A stretch of 64,000 nt of DNA from Flavonifractor sp. An82 (GCF_002159265.1 NZ_NFHG01000005.1:124001-188000); one strand, 5' to 3'. Shown: positions 8,767-17,520, numbered from the stretch's first letter. The notes: generated by a model from the sequence alone, not told the origin. Numbers and translations: made by a program.

Positions 8767-9665
8767 GACTTCTCCTTTCTCACCGCCACCACAGCCTGCA
8801 AAATGGCTCTGCCGTAGGCGGCGTGTTCCTCCGGGGGCAGGCGCTTCAAGGCGCCCTCGTCACAGGCCAGCTCGGTATCCCGCTCCACCGCCCGCACCAT
8901 CAGCCACACCAGGGGGTTGAACCAGTGGACGGCATTGACCCACAGCACCAGGGTTTTGAGCCAGATATCCCGGCGACGGTAGTGGATCAGCTCATGGAGC
9001 AGGGCGTAGCCCAAGCCGTCGCTCCCGGCGGCATCCTCCGGCAGCAGCAGCACCGGCCGGAACAGTCCCGCCAGCATGGGCACCGCCAGACCGGGGCACA
9101 CCCGCAGCCTGGGACGGCAGTGGAGAGACAGACTGTCGCACAGCCCGTTGAACAGACGTATGGTGTCCCCCTCCTCCACCGGGCGGCACCACCGGGCCAG
9201 ATAGCGCCGGAACCGCAGGTGGGCGACCAGGTTATACCCCAGCACCACCGCGCCGCCCAACAGCCACAGGGCCATCAGCAGGTTCCCCGCCGTAATGGTG
9301 GGACCGGTCTGCTGAATATAAGCCGGTGTCTGCTCTTCCGGAGCATCGGTGCTTTGGGAGGCTGCCGGGGAGGTCGCCGCCGTCTGCACCGGCTGCGAGG
9401 GGGCAGGCCCAGAGGGCCGCGGGGCGGCAGTAGCGTGATAGAGCACCCTGTCCGGGGGCACCTGGATCTGAATGGGGGCGGAGGCATTTCCCTCCGGCAG
9501 CAGAGGCAGCGGGACAGCCAGCCGCAGGGCCAGCAGCAGCCAGGCCCAGCACCGCCAGCGGGCTCCGTACCGCCCCCGGGTTACCCGGCCCAGCACCAGC
9601 AGCAGGACCACCACCGCCCCGCCGCCCAGGCTCACCCCCGCCATGCGGGTCAGAACATCCGTCAT
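8763..9665 (-). CDS. M56 (BlaR1/MecR1-type) membrane metalloprotease, short form
   Basis: A 300-residue integral membrane protease. Three hydrophobic segments lie at about residues 10-30, 40-60 and 125-150, with a periplasmic-type Ser/Pro/Gln-rich loop between the second and third. The zinc motif HELIHYRRRD is at about residue 222. A hydrophobic WVNAVHWFNPLVWL segment and the ELACDE motif typical of the family follow. In BlaR1-type receptors this protease cleaves the partner BlaI repressor after ligand binding. The protein ends soon after the AYGRAIL helix, so the usual final helix and sensor domain are missing; they are supplied by the next gene. Its ATG overlaps the BlaI stop and its stop overlaps the sensor start, both as ATGA. 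Confidence 0.9.
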   Translation of the reverse strand: MTDVLTRMAGVSLGGGAVVVLLLVLGRVTRGRYGARWRCWAWLLLALRLAVPLPLLPEGNASAPIQIQVPPDRVLYHATAAPRPSGPAPSQPVQTAATSPAASQSTDAPEEQTPAYIQQTGPTITAGNLLMALWLLGGAVVLGYNLVAHLRFRRYLARWCRPVEEGDTIRLFNGLCDSLSLHCRPRLRVCPGLAVPMLAGLFRPVLLLPEDAAGSDGLGYALLHELIHYRRRDIWLKTLVLWVNAVHWFNPLVWLMVRAVERDTELACDEGALKRLPPEEHAAYGRAILQAVVAVRKEKS

Positions 9666-10036
9666 ACCTTCTTCTCCCCGCTCAGCTGATCCAGCAGGTC
9701 CCGCAGGTCGTCCAGTTCCCGCTCCTCCAGCCCGTTCTTGGCCAGGGCCGCCAGAAAATTGCGGGGGGAACTGCCGTACAGCTTGGAGAGCACTGTCCGG
9801 CTGTCAAAGGCCAGGTAGTCTTCCCGGCTCACCAGGGGAGTGTAGAGATTATTCTTTCCCTCCCGGCGGACGGCCACAAAGCCCTTTTCCGCCAGGCGGG
9901 TCAGATAGGTATTTACCGTATTGGAGGCCCAGTGGAAGGACTCCAGGGATTGCTCCAGGGCAGCCCGGGGGGTATCCGGCCCGGTAGCCCACAGGGCCTT
10001 CATCACTTCCAGCTCGGTATCAGGCAGTCGTTTCAT
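9662..10036 (-). CDS. BlaI/MecI-family repressor
   Basis: A 124-residue winged-helix repressor beginning MKRLPDTELEVMKALWATG, with the HTH around WASNTVNTYLTRLAEKG and the wing at REGKNNLYTP, all typical of BlaI/MecI. The C-terminal helices mediate dimerisation and carry the protease site in the family. I chose ATG 10036; an ATG 18 bases further up lies inside an operator and has no ribosome site, while a weak GGTGA precedes 10036. It is the first gene of the four-gene operon and overlaps the M56 gene by ATGA. Two operator-like palindromes flank its -10 box, so autoregulation is expected, with relief on M56 cleavage. Confidence 0.92.
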   Translation of the reverse strand: MKRLPDTELEVMKALWATGPDTPRAALEQSLESFHWASNTVNTYLTRLAEKGFVAVRREGKNNLYTPLVSREDYLAFDSRTVLSKLYGSSPRNFLAALAKNGLEERELDDLRDLLDQLSGEKKV

Positions 10037-10048
10037 TGCTATCACCAA

Positions 10049-10060
10049 CTTCATTTGTAG
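10049..10060. promoter_or_regulatory. BlaI operator, proximal copy
   Basis: CTTCATTTGTAG is one mismatch from the perfect palindrome CTACATTTGTAG and carries the TACA/TGTA core known for BlaI operators. It covers the expected start of transcription. Confidence 0.75.
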
Positions 10061-10068
10061 TGGATAAT

Positions 10069-10074
10069 ATTATA
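10069..10074 (-). promoter_or_regulatory. -10 box of the BlaI/M56 operon
   Basis: TATAAT on the minus strand lies exactly between the two operators, 33 bases before the repressor start codon. The -35 box is unclear; TGGACA is 20 bases upstream, longer than ideal. Confidence 0.65.
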
Positions 10075-10086
10075 CTACATTTGAAG
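10075..10086. promoter_or_regulatory. BlaI operator, distal copy
   Basis: CTACATTTGAAG is again one mismatch from the same palindrome. The two sites are 26 bases centre to centre and form a 15-bp direct repeat that includes the flanking bases. Confidence 0.75.
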
Positions 10087-10122
10087 TGGATCTTTGTCCA
10101 GTTACAAATCGTTACAGGGCAT

Positions 10123-10152
10123 AAAAAAGCGCCCCGCCGTTCGGCGGGGCGC
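10123..10152 (-). terminator. Terminator of the 115-residue protein gene
   Basis: On the minus strand GCGCCCCGCC, a short loop and GGCGGGGCGC are followed by six T, 9 bases past the stop codon at 10161. Confidence 0.92.
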
Positions 10153-10160
10153 CTCTGTGA

Positions 10161-10508
10161 TTATTCCTCAGTGTGGTCGATGTGCTCGGCCTGGCTGGTG
10201 GCCTGGAACACATCCTCATCGGTGAGCACGCCGTCCTGCTTGAGCTGGGCGATGCGGGCCTTGTTCTCCTCAATGTTGATCTTGGCGGTGGTGATCCGCT
10301 GGCAGAGGGCGGCATAGGCGGGGTCGGGGGCGCTGCCCTGCTCGGCGTAGTAGAGTTTGCCGATCTCCATATAGGCCTTGCGGATGGCGTCCTCCTCACC
10401 GGAGTTGTTCAGGGACAGCTTGGTGATCTCCATCATCTGCTTGGACTTGGCCATACCTACCCGGCCCAGGTCCGCAGCCTTGTCTCTCAAATCGTCAAAA
10501 AAAGCCAT
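10161..10508 (-). CDS. Small helical cytoplasmic protein (115 aa), unknown function
   Basis: The start is ATG 10508, preceded by AAGGAGG; the open frame upstream of it has no ribosome site. The protein starts MAFFDDLRDKAADLGRVG, is predicted almost wholly helical with a coiled-coil-like middle, and ends in an acidic tail (AEHIDHTEE). A Tyr-rich YMEIGKLYYAEQG segment is characteristic of a widespread Clostridia family in which a zinc ribbon often follows. Here no Cys pair follows. It stands alone between its own terminator and the GtrA/GT2 pair. Function unknown. Confidence 0.75.
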   Translation of the reverse strand: MAFFDDLRDKAADLGRVGMAKSKQMMEITKLSLNNSGEEDAIRKAYMEIGKLYYAEQGSAPDPAYAALCQRITTAKINIEENKARIAQLKQDGVLTDEDVFQATSQAEHIDHTEE

Positions 10509-10625
10509 GGTTTCTGCCTCCTTGCGGTGTGTTGTCTGAAATACTGGCCTTATTCTAATCCCTTTTCCCAGTATGTGCAAGGGGAGGCCGTCGGATTTCA
10601 CACAAATTTAACCTGTGGGCTTGTC

Positions 10626-11027
10626 CTATCTTTTTTGGAAGGCAAAGAAGCGCTGGCCGAAATAGTTGAGGATGGTATACAGGGCCATGCCCCCCAGCTT
10701 GGTAAGCCGCTCCTGCCACACCGGGTCCATGCCGGTGTTCCCCAGCACCCAGCCAGCAATGGGCTGAGCCAGGGCGTAGGCAATCACATAGCACACCGCC
10801 ACATTGACGGCGAATTTCACCGCCGAGCGCAGGAAGGTCTCCTGGCTGTGGAAGGTAAAATGGCGGTTGAGGAAAAAGCTCATGACCGCGCCGGCCACAT
10901 AGGCGATGGCGGTGGATGGCCAGTAGCCCAGACCCTCCAGCAGGAACATAAGCACCATGGACAGCAGGGTGTTGCCCACGCCCACCAGCAGGAACTTGGG
11001 GATGCTTTTATCGATCAGCTTTGCCAT
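10626..11027 (-). CDS. GtrA-family membrane protein
   Basis: A 133-residue protein with four membrane segments. The GtrA pattern is clear: KFLLVGVGNTLLSMV at the start, the middle FFLNRHFTF motif, and NYFGQRFFAF at the end. GtrA proteins are thought to flip polyprenyl-phosphate-linked sugars across the membrane for wall or lipid glycosylation. Its start lies inside the end of the GT2 gene (20-base overlap), which matches the usual gtrA-gtrB pairing. Confidence 0.93.
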   Translation of the reverse strand: MAKLIDKSIPKFLLVGVGNTLLSMVLMFLLEGLGYWPSTAIAYVAGAVMSFFLNRHFTFHSQETFLRSAVKFAVNVAVCYVIAYALAQPIAGWVLGNTGMDPVWQERLTKLGGMALYTILNYFGQRFFAFQKR

Positions 11028-11976
11028 GCTCGTCCTCCAGTACCTCCCGGATCAGAAAGCGGGGCCGTTCCTTGGTCTCCAGGTAGATCTTTCCGATATA
11101 CTCGCCGATGACCCCCAGGGACAGGAGGATCAGGCCGCCGATGGCCCACACGGAGCAGATCAGGCTGGCCCAACCCAGGATGGTCTCCCCCATGGCCCAG
11201 CGGACAATGGACCAGATCAGCATGAGGATGCTGATGATAAACACCAGGAAGCCCAGACCGGTGATGAAGCGGATGGGCTTCACCGACAGGGAGGTGATGC
11301 CCTCCATGGCGAAGGACAGCATCTTCTTCAGGGGGTACTTGCTCTCGCCGGCAAACCGCTCCCCCCGCTCGTACTCCACGGTGCCGGTGCGGTAGCCGAT
11401 CATGGGCACGATGCCTCGGAGGAACAAATTGACTTCCCGGAACTGGGCCAAACCCTCCAGCGCCCGCTTGGACATCAGGCGGTAGTCGGCGTGGTTGAAG
11501 ACGGTCTCCGCCCCCATGGCGTTCATCAGCCGGTAAAAGCCCTCGGCAGTAAATCGCTTGAAGAAAGTGTCCTTCTTCCGGGAGGAGCGCACACCGTACA
11601 CAATGTCGCAGCCCGCATGATACTGCTCTACCATGGCGTCCACCGCGTCAATGTCGTCCTGCAGGTCGGCGTCCATGGAGATGGCCATGTCACACCGGTC
11701 CTTGGCAGTCATCAGCCCCGCCAGCAGGGCATTCTGGTGGCCCCGGTTACGGGTCAGATCCACGCCGGAGAAAATCGGACAGCTCTGGTGGAACTCCTCA
11801 ATGATCTGCCAGGTCCTGTCTTTGGAACCGTCGTTGACGAAGAGCACCCGGCTCTCCCGGGAAATAGCACCTGCCGCCATCAGGGCCTCCAGCTTTTCTT
11901 TCAGCCGCCGGGAGGTCTCGGGGAGTACCTCTTCCTCGTTGTAGCAGGGAACCACAATATAGAGAATCTCTTCCAT
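11008..11976 (-). CDS. Family 2 glycosyltransferase, GtrB/DPM1-like
   Basis: A 322-residue GtrB-like enzyme. The N-terminal GT-A domain (about 1-225) starts LYIVVPCYNEEEVLPETSR and has VLFVNDGSKD and MDADLQDD (the DxD metal site). Two C-terminal membrane helices lie at about 235-300. The family loads a hexose from UDP-sugar onto a polyprenyl phosphate at the inner membrane face. The overlapping GtrA protein would flip the product. A TATAAT box lies about 30 bases upstream of the start on this strand. The attached sugar and its acceptor are not indicated by neighbours. Confidence 0.93.
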   Translation of the reverse strand: MEEILYIVVPCYNEEEVLPETSRRLKEKLEALMAAGAISRESRVLFVNDGSKDRTWQIIEEFHQSCPIFSGVDLTRNRGHQNALLAGLMTAKDRCDMAISMDADLQDDIDAVDAMVEQYHAGCDIVYGVRSSRKKDTFFKRFTAEGFYRLMNAMGAETVFNHADYRLMSKRALEGLAQFREVNLFLRGIVPMIGYRTGTVEYERGERFAGESKYPLKKMLSFAMEGITSLSVKPIRFITGLGFLVFIISILMLIWSIVRWAMGETILGWASLICSVWAIGGLILLSLGVIGEYIGKIYLETKERPRFLIREVLEDEHGKADR

Positions 11977-12128
11977 ATTACTCCAACTTCCTTGCGCATT
12001 TGTTCTTTCTGGTCATTATACTCCCTTTGGACGAGAAAAACCACCATTAAGTTTCCTCTTATCCAAACAAAGTCATGCTCAGTGCAGAACAAATACACGT
12101 CGCCGCCTCCGCATGCCCTCGGTTGCCC

Positions 12129-12839
12129 TCACTCCTCCAGCTTTTTCCGCAATCGTTCCACCGCCCGGCGCTCGATGCGGGACACCTGGACCTGGCTTAC
12201 CCCCAGCACCCGGGCCGCCCGCTCCTGGGTCATACCCCGGTAGTAGCGCAGCAGGATCACCTGTCGCTCCCGGTCGGGCAGGGCGGCAATGGCGTCCCGC
12301 AGGGATTCCCGCTCCACCACCGCCTCCTCCATGCCGTCGGTACCCAGTACGCTCTCCAGAGTCAGGCCGTCCCCCGTCTCCATCTGGAGGGAGGCCACCG
12401 GCAGTCCTGCCTCCTCGGCGGCGGCAATTTCCTCCGGCTCCAGCCCGGTGGCCTCGGACAGTTGTGACAGGGTGGGTTCCCGGCCCAGGGCGGCGGTCAG
12501 CTTCTCCCGGACCGCCCGGATGGCCATGCCCCGCTCCTTCAAACCGCGGCTGACCTTGATAGCCCCGTCGTCCCGCAGGTAGCGGCGGATCTCACCGGCG
12601 ATCTTGGGCACAGCGTAGGTGGAGAACTGGCAGCCGAAAGCGGGGTCAAACCCCCGGACTGCCTTCACAAAACCCAGGCACCCCAGCTGGTATAAATCCT
12701 CAGGCTCCACCCCCCGGCCGTAGTAGCGGCGCACGATGGACCAGATGAGTCCGCCGTTCTCCTCAATGAGCCGGGCGCAGGCCTCGTTGTCCCCCTGGCG
12801 GGCCTCCTCCAGCAGGGCGGGGGTGTCCGCCACGCTCAT
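12129..12839 (-). CDS. sigF: RNA polymerase sigma-F factor
   Basis: A 236-residue sporulation sigma factor directing forespore transcription after septation. Region 2 includes DLYQLGCLGFVKAVRGFDP and FSTYAVPKIAGEIRRYLRDD; region 3 and the region 4 HTH follow (YYRGMTQERAARVLGVSQVQ). Sigma-G is very similar, but position as third gene after spoIIAA and spoIIAB identifies sigma-F. Its ATG overlaps the spoIIAB stop as ATGA, so translation is coupled and the ratio to its inhibitor is fixed. No clear terminator follows before the GT2 gene region. Confidence 0.96.
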   Translation of the reverse strand: MSVADTPALLEEARQGDNEACARLIEENGGLIWSIVRRYYGRGVEPEDLYQLGCLGFVKAVRGFDPAFGCQFSTYAVPKIAGEIRRYLRDDGAIKVSRGLKERGMAIRAVREKLTAALGREPTLSQLSEATGLEPEEIAAAEEAGLPVASLQMETGDGLTLESVLGTDGMEEAVVERESLRDAIAALPDRERQVILLRYYRGMTQERAARVLGVSQVQVSRIERRAVERLRKKLEE

Positions 12840-13279
12840 CCGGCCCCTCCCATCCGGCGGGAGATCCTGCGGCGCATGGTGACCGTGGTACCCTTCTCCG
12901 GTGTGGAGCGCACCTTCAGCAGGTCCATAAAGCTCTCCATGATGGTAAATCCCATACCGCTGCGCTCCTCCCCGCCGGTGGTGTACATGGGTTTTCGGGC
13001 CTGCTCCACATCGGGTATGCCCACCCCCTTATCCTTGATCTGGATTTCCAGAGTATGATCCTCAAAGAGCCGCAGCCGCATCTGGATCAGCCCCAGGCTG
13101 TCAGGGTATGCGTGGACGATACAGTTGGTCACCGCCTCGCTAACCGCCGTCTTGATATCGTTGACCTCCTCCAAAGTAGGGTCCAACTGGGCCGCAAAGC
13201 AGGCCGCCGTGGTGCGGGCAAAACTCTCATTGGCCGACCGGCTGAGAAAGGCCACCGTGGCCTCGTTCATCGCTTTCAT
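12836..13279 (-). CDS. spoIIAB: Anti-sigma-F factor / SpoIIAA kinase
   Basis: A 147-residue GHKL-type serine kinase that binds and inhibits sigma-F and phosphorylates SpoIIAA. The N box is VSEAVTNCIVHAYP; the G1 box is DKGVGIPDVEQA; the lid and G2 region is GGEERSGMGFTIMESFMD. The start is ATG 13279, with GGAGG 9 bases before it. An in-frame ATG at 13288 abuts that ribosome site and is unlikely to be used. It sits between spoIIAA (15 bases away) and sigF (ATGA overlap), the canonical order. Confidence 0.96.
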   Translation of the reverse strand: MKAMNEATVAFLSRSANESFARTTAACFAAQLDPTLEEVNDIKTAVSEAVTNCIVHAYPDSLGLIQMRLRLFEDHTLEIQIKDKGVGIPDVEQARKPMYTTGGEERSGMGFTIMESFMDLLKVRSTPEKGTTVTMRRRISRRMGGAG

Positions 13280-13294
13280 TATGTACATCCTCCG

Positions 13295-13600
13295 TCATTC
13301 AAATTTGATCAGCCGGTCCAGACCAGCCGCCCGCAGGACCTTTCCCGCCTGCTCCGGCACATGGATCACCTCCATGGCCCCCTCCAGCTCGCCCATCCGG
13401 CGGCTGGCCCGCAGCAGAATGGCGATCCCCGAGCTATCCATAAACGTGACGCCACCCAGGTCCACCGTCAGCTGCCGGGGCATGGTGGTATCGATCTGCC
13501 GCACCAGCTCTCCCATGATCTGTCTGGCCCGATGGTGATCCACCTCGCCGTCAATCGCCGCGTACAGCGTCCGGTCCTTTGCTTTACAGAGCACTGCCAT
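13295..13600 (-). CDS. spoIIAA: Anti-sigma-F factor antagonist
   Basis: A 101-residue STAS-domain protein. The phosphorylated serine is in VTFMDSSGIAILLRASRR, as in Bacillus SpoIIAA. The unphosphorylated form displaces SpoIIAB from sigma-F; the phosphatase SpoIIE is outside the window. It is first in the spoIIA operon. A G-rich ribosome site (GGGGGGA) lies about 7 bases before the ATG. The upstream hairpin is the terminator of the preceding gene, so the operon promoter must lie within or just before it; I could not read a convincing sigma-H promoter. Confidence 0.96.
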   Translation of the reverse strand: MAVLCKAKDRTLYAAIDGEVDHHRARQIMGELVRQIDTTMPRQLTVDLGGVTFMDSSGIAILLRASRRMGELEGAMEVIHVPEQAGKVLRAAGLDRLIKFE

Positions 13601-13618
13601 GGCTTGTCCCCCCTGTAC

Positions 13619-13657
13619 AAAAAAATCGCAGTATACCAGAATTTGGTATACTGCGAT
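13619..13657 (-). terminator. Terminator between the IseA-like lipoprotein gene and spoIIA
   Basis: A perfect 13-bp stem (ATCGCAGTATACC and its complement) with a 7-base loop, then seven T on the minus strand. It lies only 20 bases before spoIIAA, isolating the operon from read-through. Confidence 0.93.
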
Positions 13658-13693
13658 CCTATCATAAATGTACGATATATTTTGTCGAAGAGG

Positions 13694-14422
13694 TCAACGG
13701 ACCAGGGAAAAATCGGTGAAGATCCACTTCTCGCCCACTTTTTCGTAGGGGAAGTCAAAGGTCAGGGTGTTCACCACCGCATTGTCCTGCTCCGGGTCCA
13801 CCACCTCCACCGTCACCCGGACGGTGCAGCGGTCGGGATCTCCGTCCCGCAGGACCTGGACGGTCTCGGCTCCCCGGGTGATATCGGTACCGCGACCGCC
13901 GTCCAGACCGTAGAGAACGCCGTCGATGTCGATATACTGGGTGCCGTCATAGGGCAGCAGCATCTCCACCAGATCGTCGGAGAACAGGCTCTTCAAGTAG
14001 CCTCGCAGGTTGGCGGTACTGTCGATGCCGGGGTAATCCACCCGATAATATACCTGCCCATTCAGCTCCCGGCTGTCCGCCCGGTCCAGAGGAAGGGTCT
14101 CCACCTGGAACCACCAGAAGGCCTCCACCGCCGCCCGGTAGGCGGTCAGTACCTCCTCGTCATTGGGTCCGTCGTAAGACGCGGGGGTGGCTGTGGGCTC
14201 CACAGAGGGTGAAGGGTCCGCGCTCTCCACAGGGTCGGGAGTGGGCTCAACCGTGGGGCTGGACGTGGGCACAGCGGAGGGGGATGGGACGGCGCTCTCC
14301 TGCGTCTCCGGCGGAGTGGCCCCTCCAGGCGTGGAGGTAGCTACCGCCTCCCCACTGCTGCAGGAACTGGTACATCCACCCAACAACAACAGCAGCGCCA
14401 ATAGCGGGATTAGCCGCTTCAT
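13694..14422 (-). CDS. Lipoprotein with Pro/Ser/Thr linker, IseA-like
   Basis: A 242-residue lipoprotein. A lipobox LLLGGC lies at about residue 16, followed by a low-complexity Ser/Thr/Pro/Glu linker (about 25-85) and a globular domain (about 90-242). That domain has the order RGYLKSLFSDDLVEMLL, YIDIDGVLYGLDGGRG and a final KVGEKWIFTDFSLVR. This order resembles the IseA family of DL-endopeptidase inhibitors, which restrain wall hydrolases outside the cell. The match is from pattern memory only. It is transcribed toward spoIIA but separated from it by a terminator. The linker suggests a surface-exposed protein reaching into the wall. Confidence 0.6.
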   Translation of the reverse strand: MKRLIPLLALLLLLGGCTSSCSSGEAVATSTPGGATPPETQESAVPSPSAVPTSSPTVEPTPDPVESADPSPSVEPTATPASYDGPNDEEVLTAYRAAVEAFWWFQVETLPLDRADSRELNGQVYYRVDYPGIDSTANLRGYLKSLFSDDLVEMLLPYDGTQYIDIDGVLYGLDGGRGTDITRGAETVQVLRDGDPDRCTVRVTVEVVDPEQDNAVVNTLTFDFPYEKVGEKWIFTDFSLVR

Positions 14423-14540
14423 GCTCCAGCCTCCTTTCTGCCCGATACCCCGGGCTCAATTATACTCCCGTACATTTTATCCGATTCTCGCCGGGAGCAC
14501 AACCACAGTTGTGTAACAAAGTATGACAAAACAGGCACAG

Positions 14541-14573
14541 AAACGCCGCCATCCGCATTCGATGGCGGCGTTT
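14541..14573 (-). terminator. Probable terminator of valS
   Basis: AAACGCCGCCAT pairs perfectly with ATGGCGGCGTTT around a 9-base loop, 20 bases past the valS stop. The T-run after it is interrupted, so efficiency is uncertain. Confidence 0.7.
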
Positions 14574-14592
14574 CGCAGTTTTTCGTTCTTTA

Positions 14593-17226
14593 TCAGGCCA
14601 GAGCGGCGGCAGATTCTTCCAGCTTTACCAGCAGAGCCTTCAGCTTGTTGGCCCGCTCCCGCTCGGCCTCCACCACCTGGGCGGGGGCCTTGTTCACAAA
14701 TCCGGGATTGTTCAGCTTGGTCTCCAGCTTGTCCAGCTCCTTGCGATTCTTGCCCAGCTCCTTCTGGATGCGGGCCTTCTCCTTTTCCAGATCCACCAGC
14801 TCAGCCAGGGGCAGATACAGCCGTGCGGCGTGGGTGGTTACCACCACCATGCCCTGGGCGTCCACCGTATCGGTGGCCTCCACCACCTTTACGTCGCTGG
14901 CGTAAGCCAGCCGCTTCAGGAAGGGGATGCCCTGATGGAATACGGCCTGCTCCAGGGTGGAGATGGTAAGCTGGGCCTTCTTGGAGGGGGGCACGTTCAT
15001 CTCGGCACGTCTCGCACGGATGGCGCGGATGGCGTCCATGATGAGCTCCATGGCCTTCTCCTCCTCGGGGAAGTCCAGGCTGACGTGGTGCTCCGGCCAC
15101 TGCTGGAGCATCAGGTAGTCGCCCTCGTGGGGCAGGGCCTGCCAGATCTCCTCGGTGATGAAAGGCATGAAGGGATGGAGCAGCTTCAGGATCTGGGTGA
15201 GCACGTAGCACAGCACCTGCTGGGCCCGGATCTTGCTGTCCTCGTCGTCTCCCTGGAGGCGGGTCTTGGTCAGCTCGATATACCAGTCACAGTAGGAGTC
15301 CCAGATGAAGTCGTACACCTTCTGGGCGGCCACGCCCAGCTCGTACCGCTCCATGTTCTCGGTGATCTCGGGAATGACGCTGTTGAGCTTGGACAGGATC
15401 CACTTGTCCTCCAGCTCCAGCTTCTCGGGCAACTCACACTTGTCGATGGTCAGATTCATCATCAGGAAGCGGGAGGCGTTCCAGATCTTGTTGGCAAAGT
15501 TGCGCATGGCCTCGCACCGCTCGGTGTAGAAACGCATGTCGTTTCCGGGGGAGTTGCCGGTGACCAGGTTGAAGCGCAGGGCGTCGGCGCCGTACTGGTT
15601 GGCCATCTCCAGAGGATCGATGCCGTTGCCCAGAGACTTGGACATCTTGCGGCCCTTGTCATCCCGCACCAGGCCGTGGATAAATACGGTGTGGAAGGGA
15701 GGCTTGCCGGTGTGCTCGCAGCCGGAGAAGATCATGCGGGCCACCCAGAAGAAGATGATGTCGTAGCCGGTGACCAGCACGTCGGTGGGATAGAAGTACT
15801 TCAGATCCTCGGTCTCCTGAGGCCAGCCCAGGGTGGAGAAGGGCCACAGAGCGGAGGAGAACCAGGTATCCAGCACGTCCTCCTCCTGCTTGATGTTGTG
15901 GGAGTGGCAGTGCTCGCACTCGGTGGGATCATCCTCGGACACGGTGATGTGGCCGCACTCCTGGCAGGTCCAGGCGGGGATCTGGTGACCCCACCACAGC
16001 TGGCGGGAGATACACCAGTCGTGGACGTTCTCCATCCAGTTGGTGTAGATCTTGGAGAAGCGGTCGGGCACAAACTTGACCTCGCCCTCGTTGACCACCC
16101 GCAGGGCCTCCTCGGCTAGGGGCTTCATCTTCACGAACCACTGGGCGGAGATCAGGGGCTCCACGTCGTTGTGGCAGCGGTAGCAGGTGCCCACGTTGTG
16201 CTGGTGGGGCTCCACCTTCACCAGCCAGCCGCCGGCCTCCAGGTCCTCCACGATGGCCTTCCGGGCCTCGTAGCGGTCCATGCCGGAGTAGCGGCCGTAG
16301 CCCTCCACCACGCGGCCATTGTCGTCCAGCACACGGATGGTCTCCAGGTTCTGCCGCAGGCCCACCTCAAAGTCGTTGGGGTCGTGGGCGGGGGTCATCT
16401 TCACGCAGCCGGTACCGAACTCCATGTCCACGTACTCGTCGGCCACAATGGGCATCTCACGGCCCACCAGGGGCAGGATGCATTTCTTGCCCACGATGTC
16501 CTTGTACCGCTCGTCGTTGGGGTTGACCGCCACACCGGTGTCGCCCAGCATGGTCTCGGGCCGGGTGGTGGCCACGATGACATAGCGGCCCTCCTCCCCC
16601 TGGATGGGGTAGCGGATGTGCCAGAAGGAACCGGGCTTGTCCTGATATTCCACCTCGGCGTCAGACAGAGCGGTGACGCAGTGGGGGCACCAGTTGATGA
16701 TGCGGCTGCCCTTGTAAATGAGGCCCTTCTTGTACAGGGAGACAAACACATGGCGGACGGCCTTGCTGAGGCCCTCATCCATGGTGAACCGGGCACGGGA
16801 CCAGTCACAGGAGGCGCCCAGCTTCTTCTGCTGCTCCACGATGCGGTTGCCGTACTTGTGCTTCCAGTCCCACACCCGCTCCAGGAATTTCTCCCGGCCC
16901 AGGTCGTAGCGGGACAGGCCCTCGTTCTTGCGCAGCTCCTCCTCCACCTTGATCTGGGTGGCGATGCCGGCGTGGTCGGTGCCAGGCACCCACAGGGCGG
17001 CGTAGCCCTGCATCCGCTTGAAGCGGATCAGGATATCCTGGAGGGTGGAGTCCATGGCGTGGCCCATGTGGAGCTGGCCGGTAACGTTGGGGGGCGGCAT
17101 GACGATGGTAAAGGGCTTCTTGTCGGGATCACGGTGACCCTCAAAGCAGCCGTTCTTTTCCCACATCTCGTAGACGCGGCCCTCCACCTCCTGGGGTTCA
17201 TAGACCTTGGGAAGTTCTTTTTTCAT
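14593..17226 (-). CDS. valS: Valyl-tRNA synthetase
   Basis: An 877-residue class I synthetase joining valine to tRNA-Val in the cytoplasm. The HIGH-type motif is [15 protein letters not shown] (about residues 40-55), the KMSKS loop is [11 protein letters not shown] (about 527), and the CP1 editing domain lies between them. [17 protein letters not shown] segment and zinc-type Cys residues (CQECGH, CEHCHSH) are present. The C-terminal 65 residues form the usual coiled coil ([18 protein letters not shown]). Length and order are normal. Expression is controlled by the valine T-box leader upstream on the same strand. Confidence 0.98.
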   Translation of the reverse strand: MKKELPKVYEPQEVEGRVYEMWEKNGCFEGHRDPDKKPFTIVMPPPNVTGQLHMGHAMDSTLQDILIRFKRMQGYAALWVPGTDHAGIATQIKVEEELRKNEGLSRYDLGREKFLERVWDWKHKYGNRIVEQQKKLGASCDWSRARFTMDEGLSKAVRHVFVSLYKKGLIYKGSRIINWCPHCVTALSDAEVEYQDKPGSFWHIRYPIQGEEGRYVIVATTRPETMLGDTGVAVNPNDERYKDIVGKKCILPLVGREMPIVADEYVDMEFGTGCVKMTPAHDPNDFEVGLRQNLETIRVLDDNGRVVEGYGRYSGMDRYEARKAIVEDLEAGGWLVKVEPHQHNVGTCYRCHNDVEPLISAQWFVKMKPLAEEALRVVNEGEVKFVPDRFSKIYTNWMENVHDWCISRQLWWGHQIPAWTCQECGHITVSEDDPTECEHCHSHNIKQEEDVLDTWFSSALWPFSTLGWPQETEDLKYFYPTDVLVTGYDIIFFWVARMIFSGCEHTGKPPFHTVFIHGLVRDDKGRKMSKSLGNGIDPLEMANQYGADALRFNLVTGNSPGNDMRFYTERCEAMRNFANKIWNASRFLMMNLTIDKCELPEKLELEDKWILSKLNSVIPEITENMERYELGVAAQKVYDFIWDSYCDWYIELTKTRLQGDDEDSKIRAQQVLCYVLTQILKLLHPFMPFITEEIWQALPHEGDYLMLQQWPEHHVSLDFPEEEKAMELIMDAIRAIRARRAEMNVPPSKKAQLTISTLEQAVFHQGIPFLKRLAYASDVKVVEATDTVDAQGMVVVTTHAARLYLPLAELVDLEKEKARIQKELGKNRKELDKLETKLNNPGFVNKAPAQVVEAERERANKLKALLVKLEESAAALA

Positions 17227-17248
17227 CTGTTACACTCCTTTTCGGGGC

Positions 17249-17485
17249 AAAAAAGGTTCGCCCCAAGCCTTTGCTCAGGGCGAACCGAAATCAGTCCGCG
17301 GTACCACCTGAATTTCCCTTGCGGGACACTCATTGCCTCTGTAACGGGAGAACCCGCCGCCCCTTACTGTCATTCGGGGACAGAGCTCCGGGACGACCTT
17401 CCCCCCACCACCGGAGAGCCTTGCACCAAACCGGCTCCTCTCTGTACCTTTTGCGGGGGTACTCCTTCCCTTCCAAGCTGTTTAC
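17249..17485 (-). promoter_or_regulatory. T-box leader of valS (tRNA-Val sensing)
   Basis: On the minus strand the leader has, in order, AGAGAG, the GGTG distal loop of stem I, GAAG followed by GTC (17397-17395, a valine codon, then a purine), the stem III region, and the T-box core GGTGGTACCGCGG (17308-17296). A terminator stem (GGTTCGCCC / GGGGCGAACC) with six T ends at 17249. Uncharged tRNA-Val would pair with the specifier and the T-box bulge and favour the antiterminator. Confidence 0.95.
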
Positions 17486-17491
17486 CATGAC

Positions 17492-17520
17492 AGTATAGGC
17501 GAATACAGGCAAATTGTCAA
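17492..17520 (-). promoter_or_regulatory. valS promoter
   Basis: TTGACA, 17-base spacer, TATACT on the minus strand, a near-consensus sigma-A promoter. Transcription should start near 17485 and run through the T-box. Confidence 0.9.

Noticed and set aside
13601-13700. Sigma-H promoter for spoIIA
   Set aside because: An AGGAT element occurs on the minus strand, but no matching GAAT box is at the proper distance.
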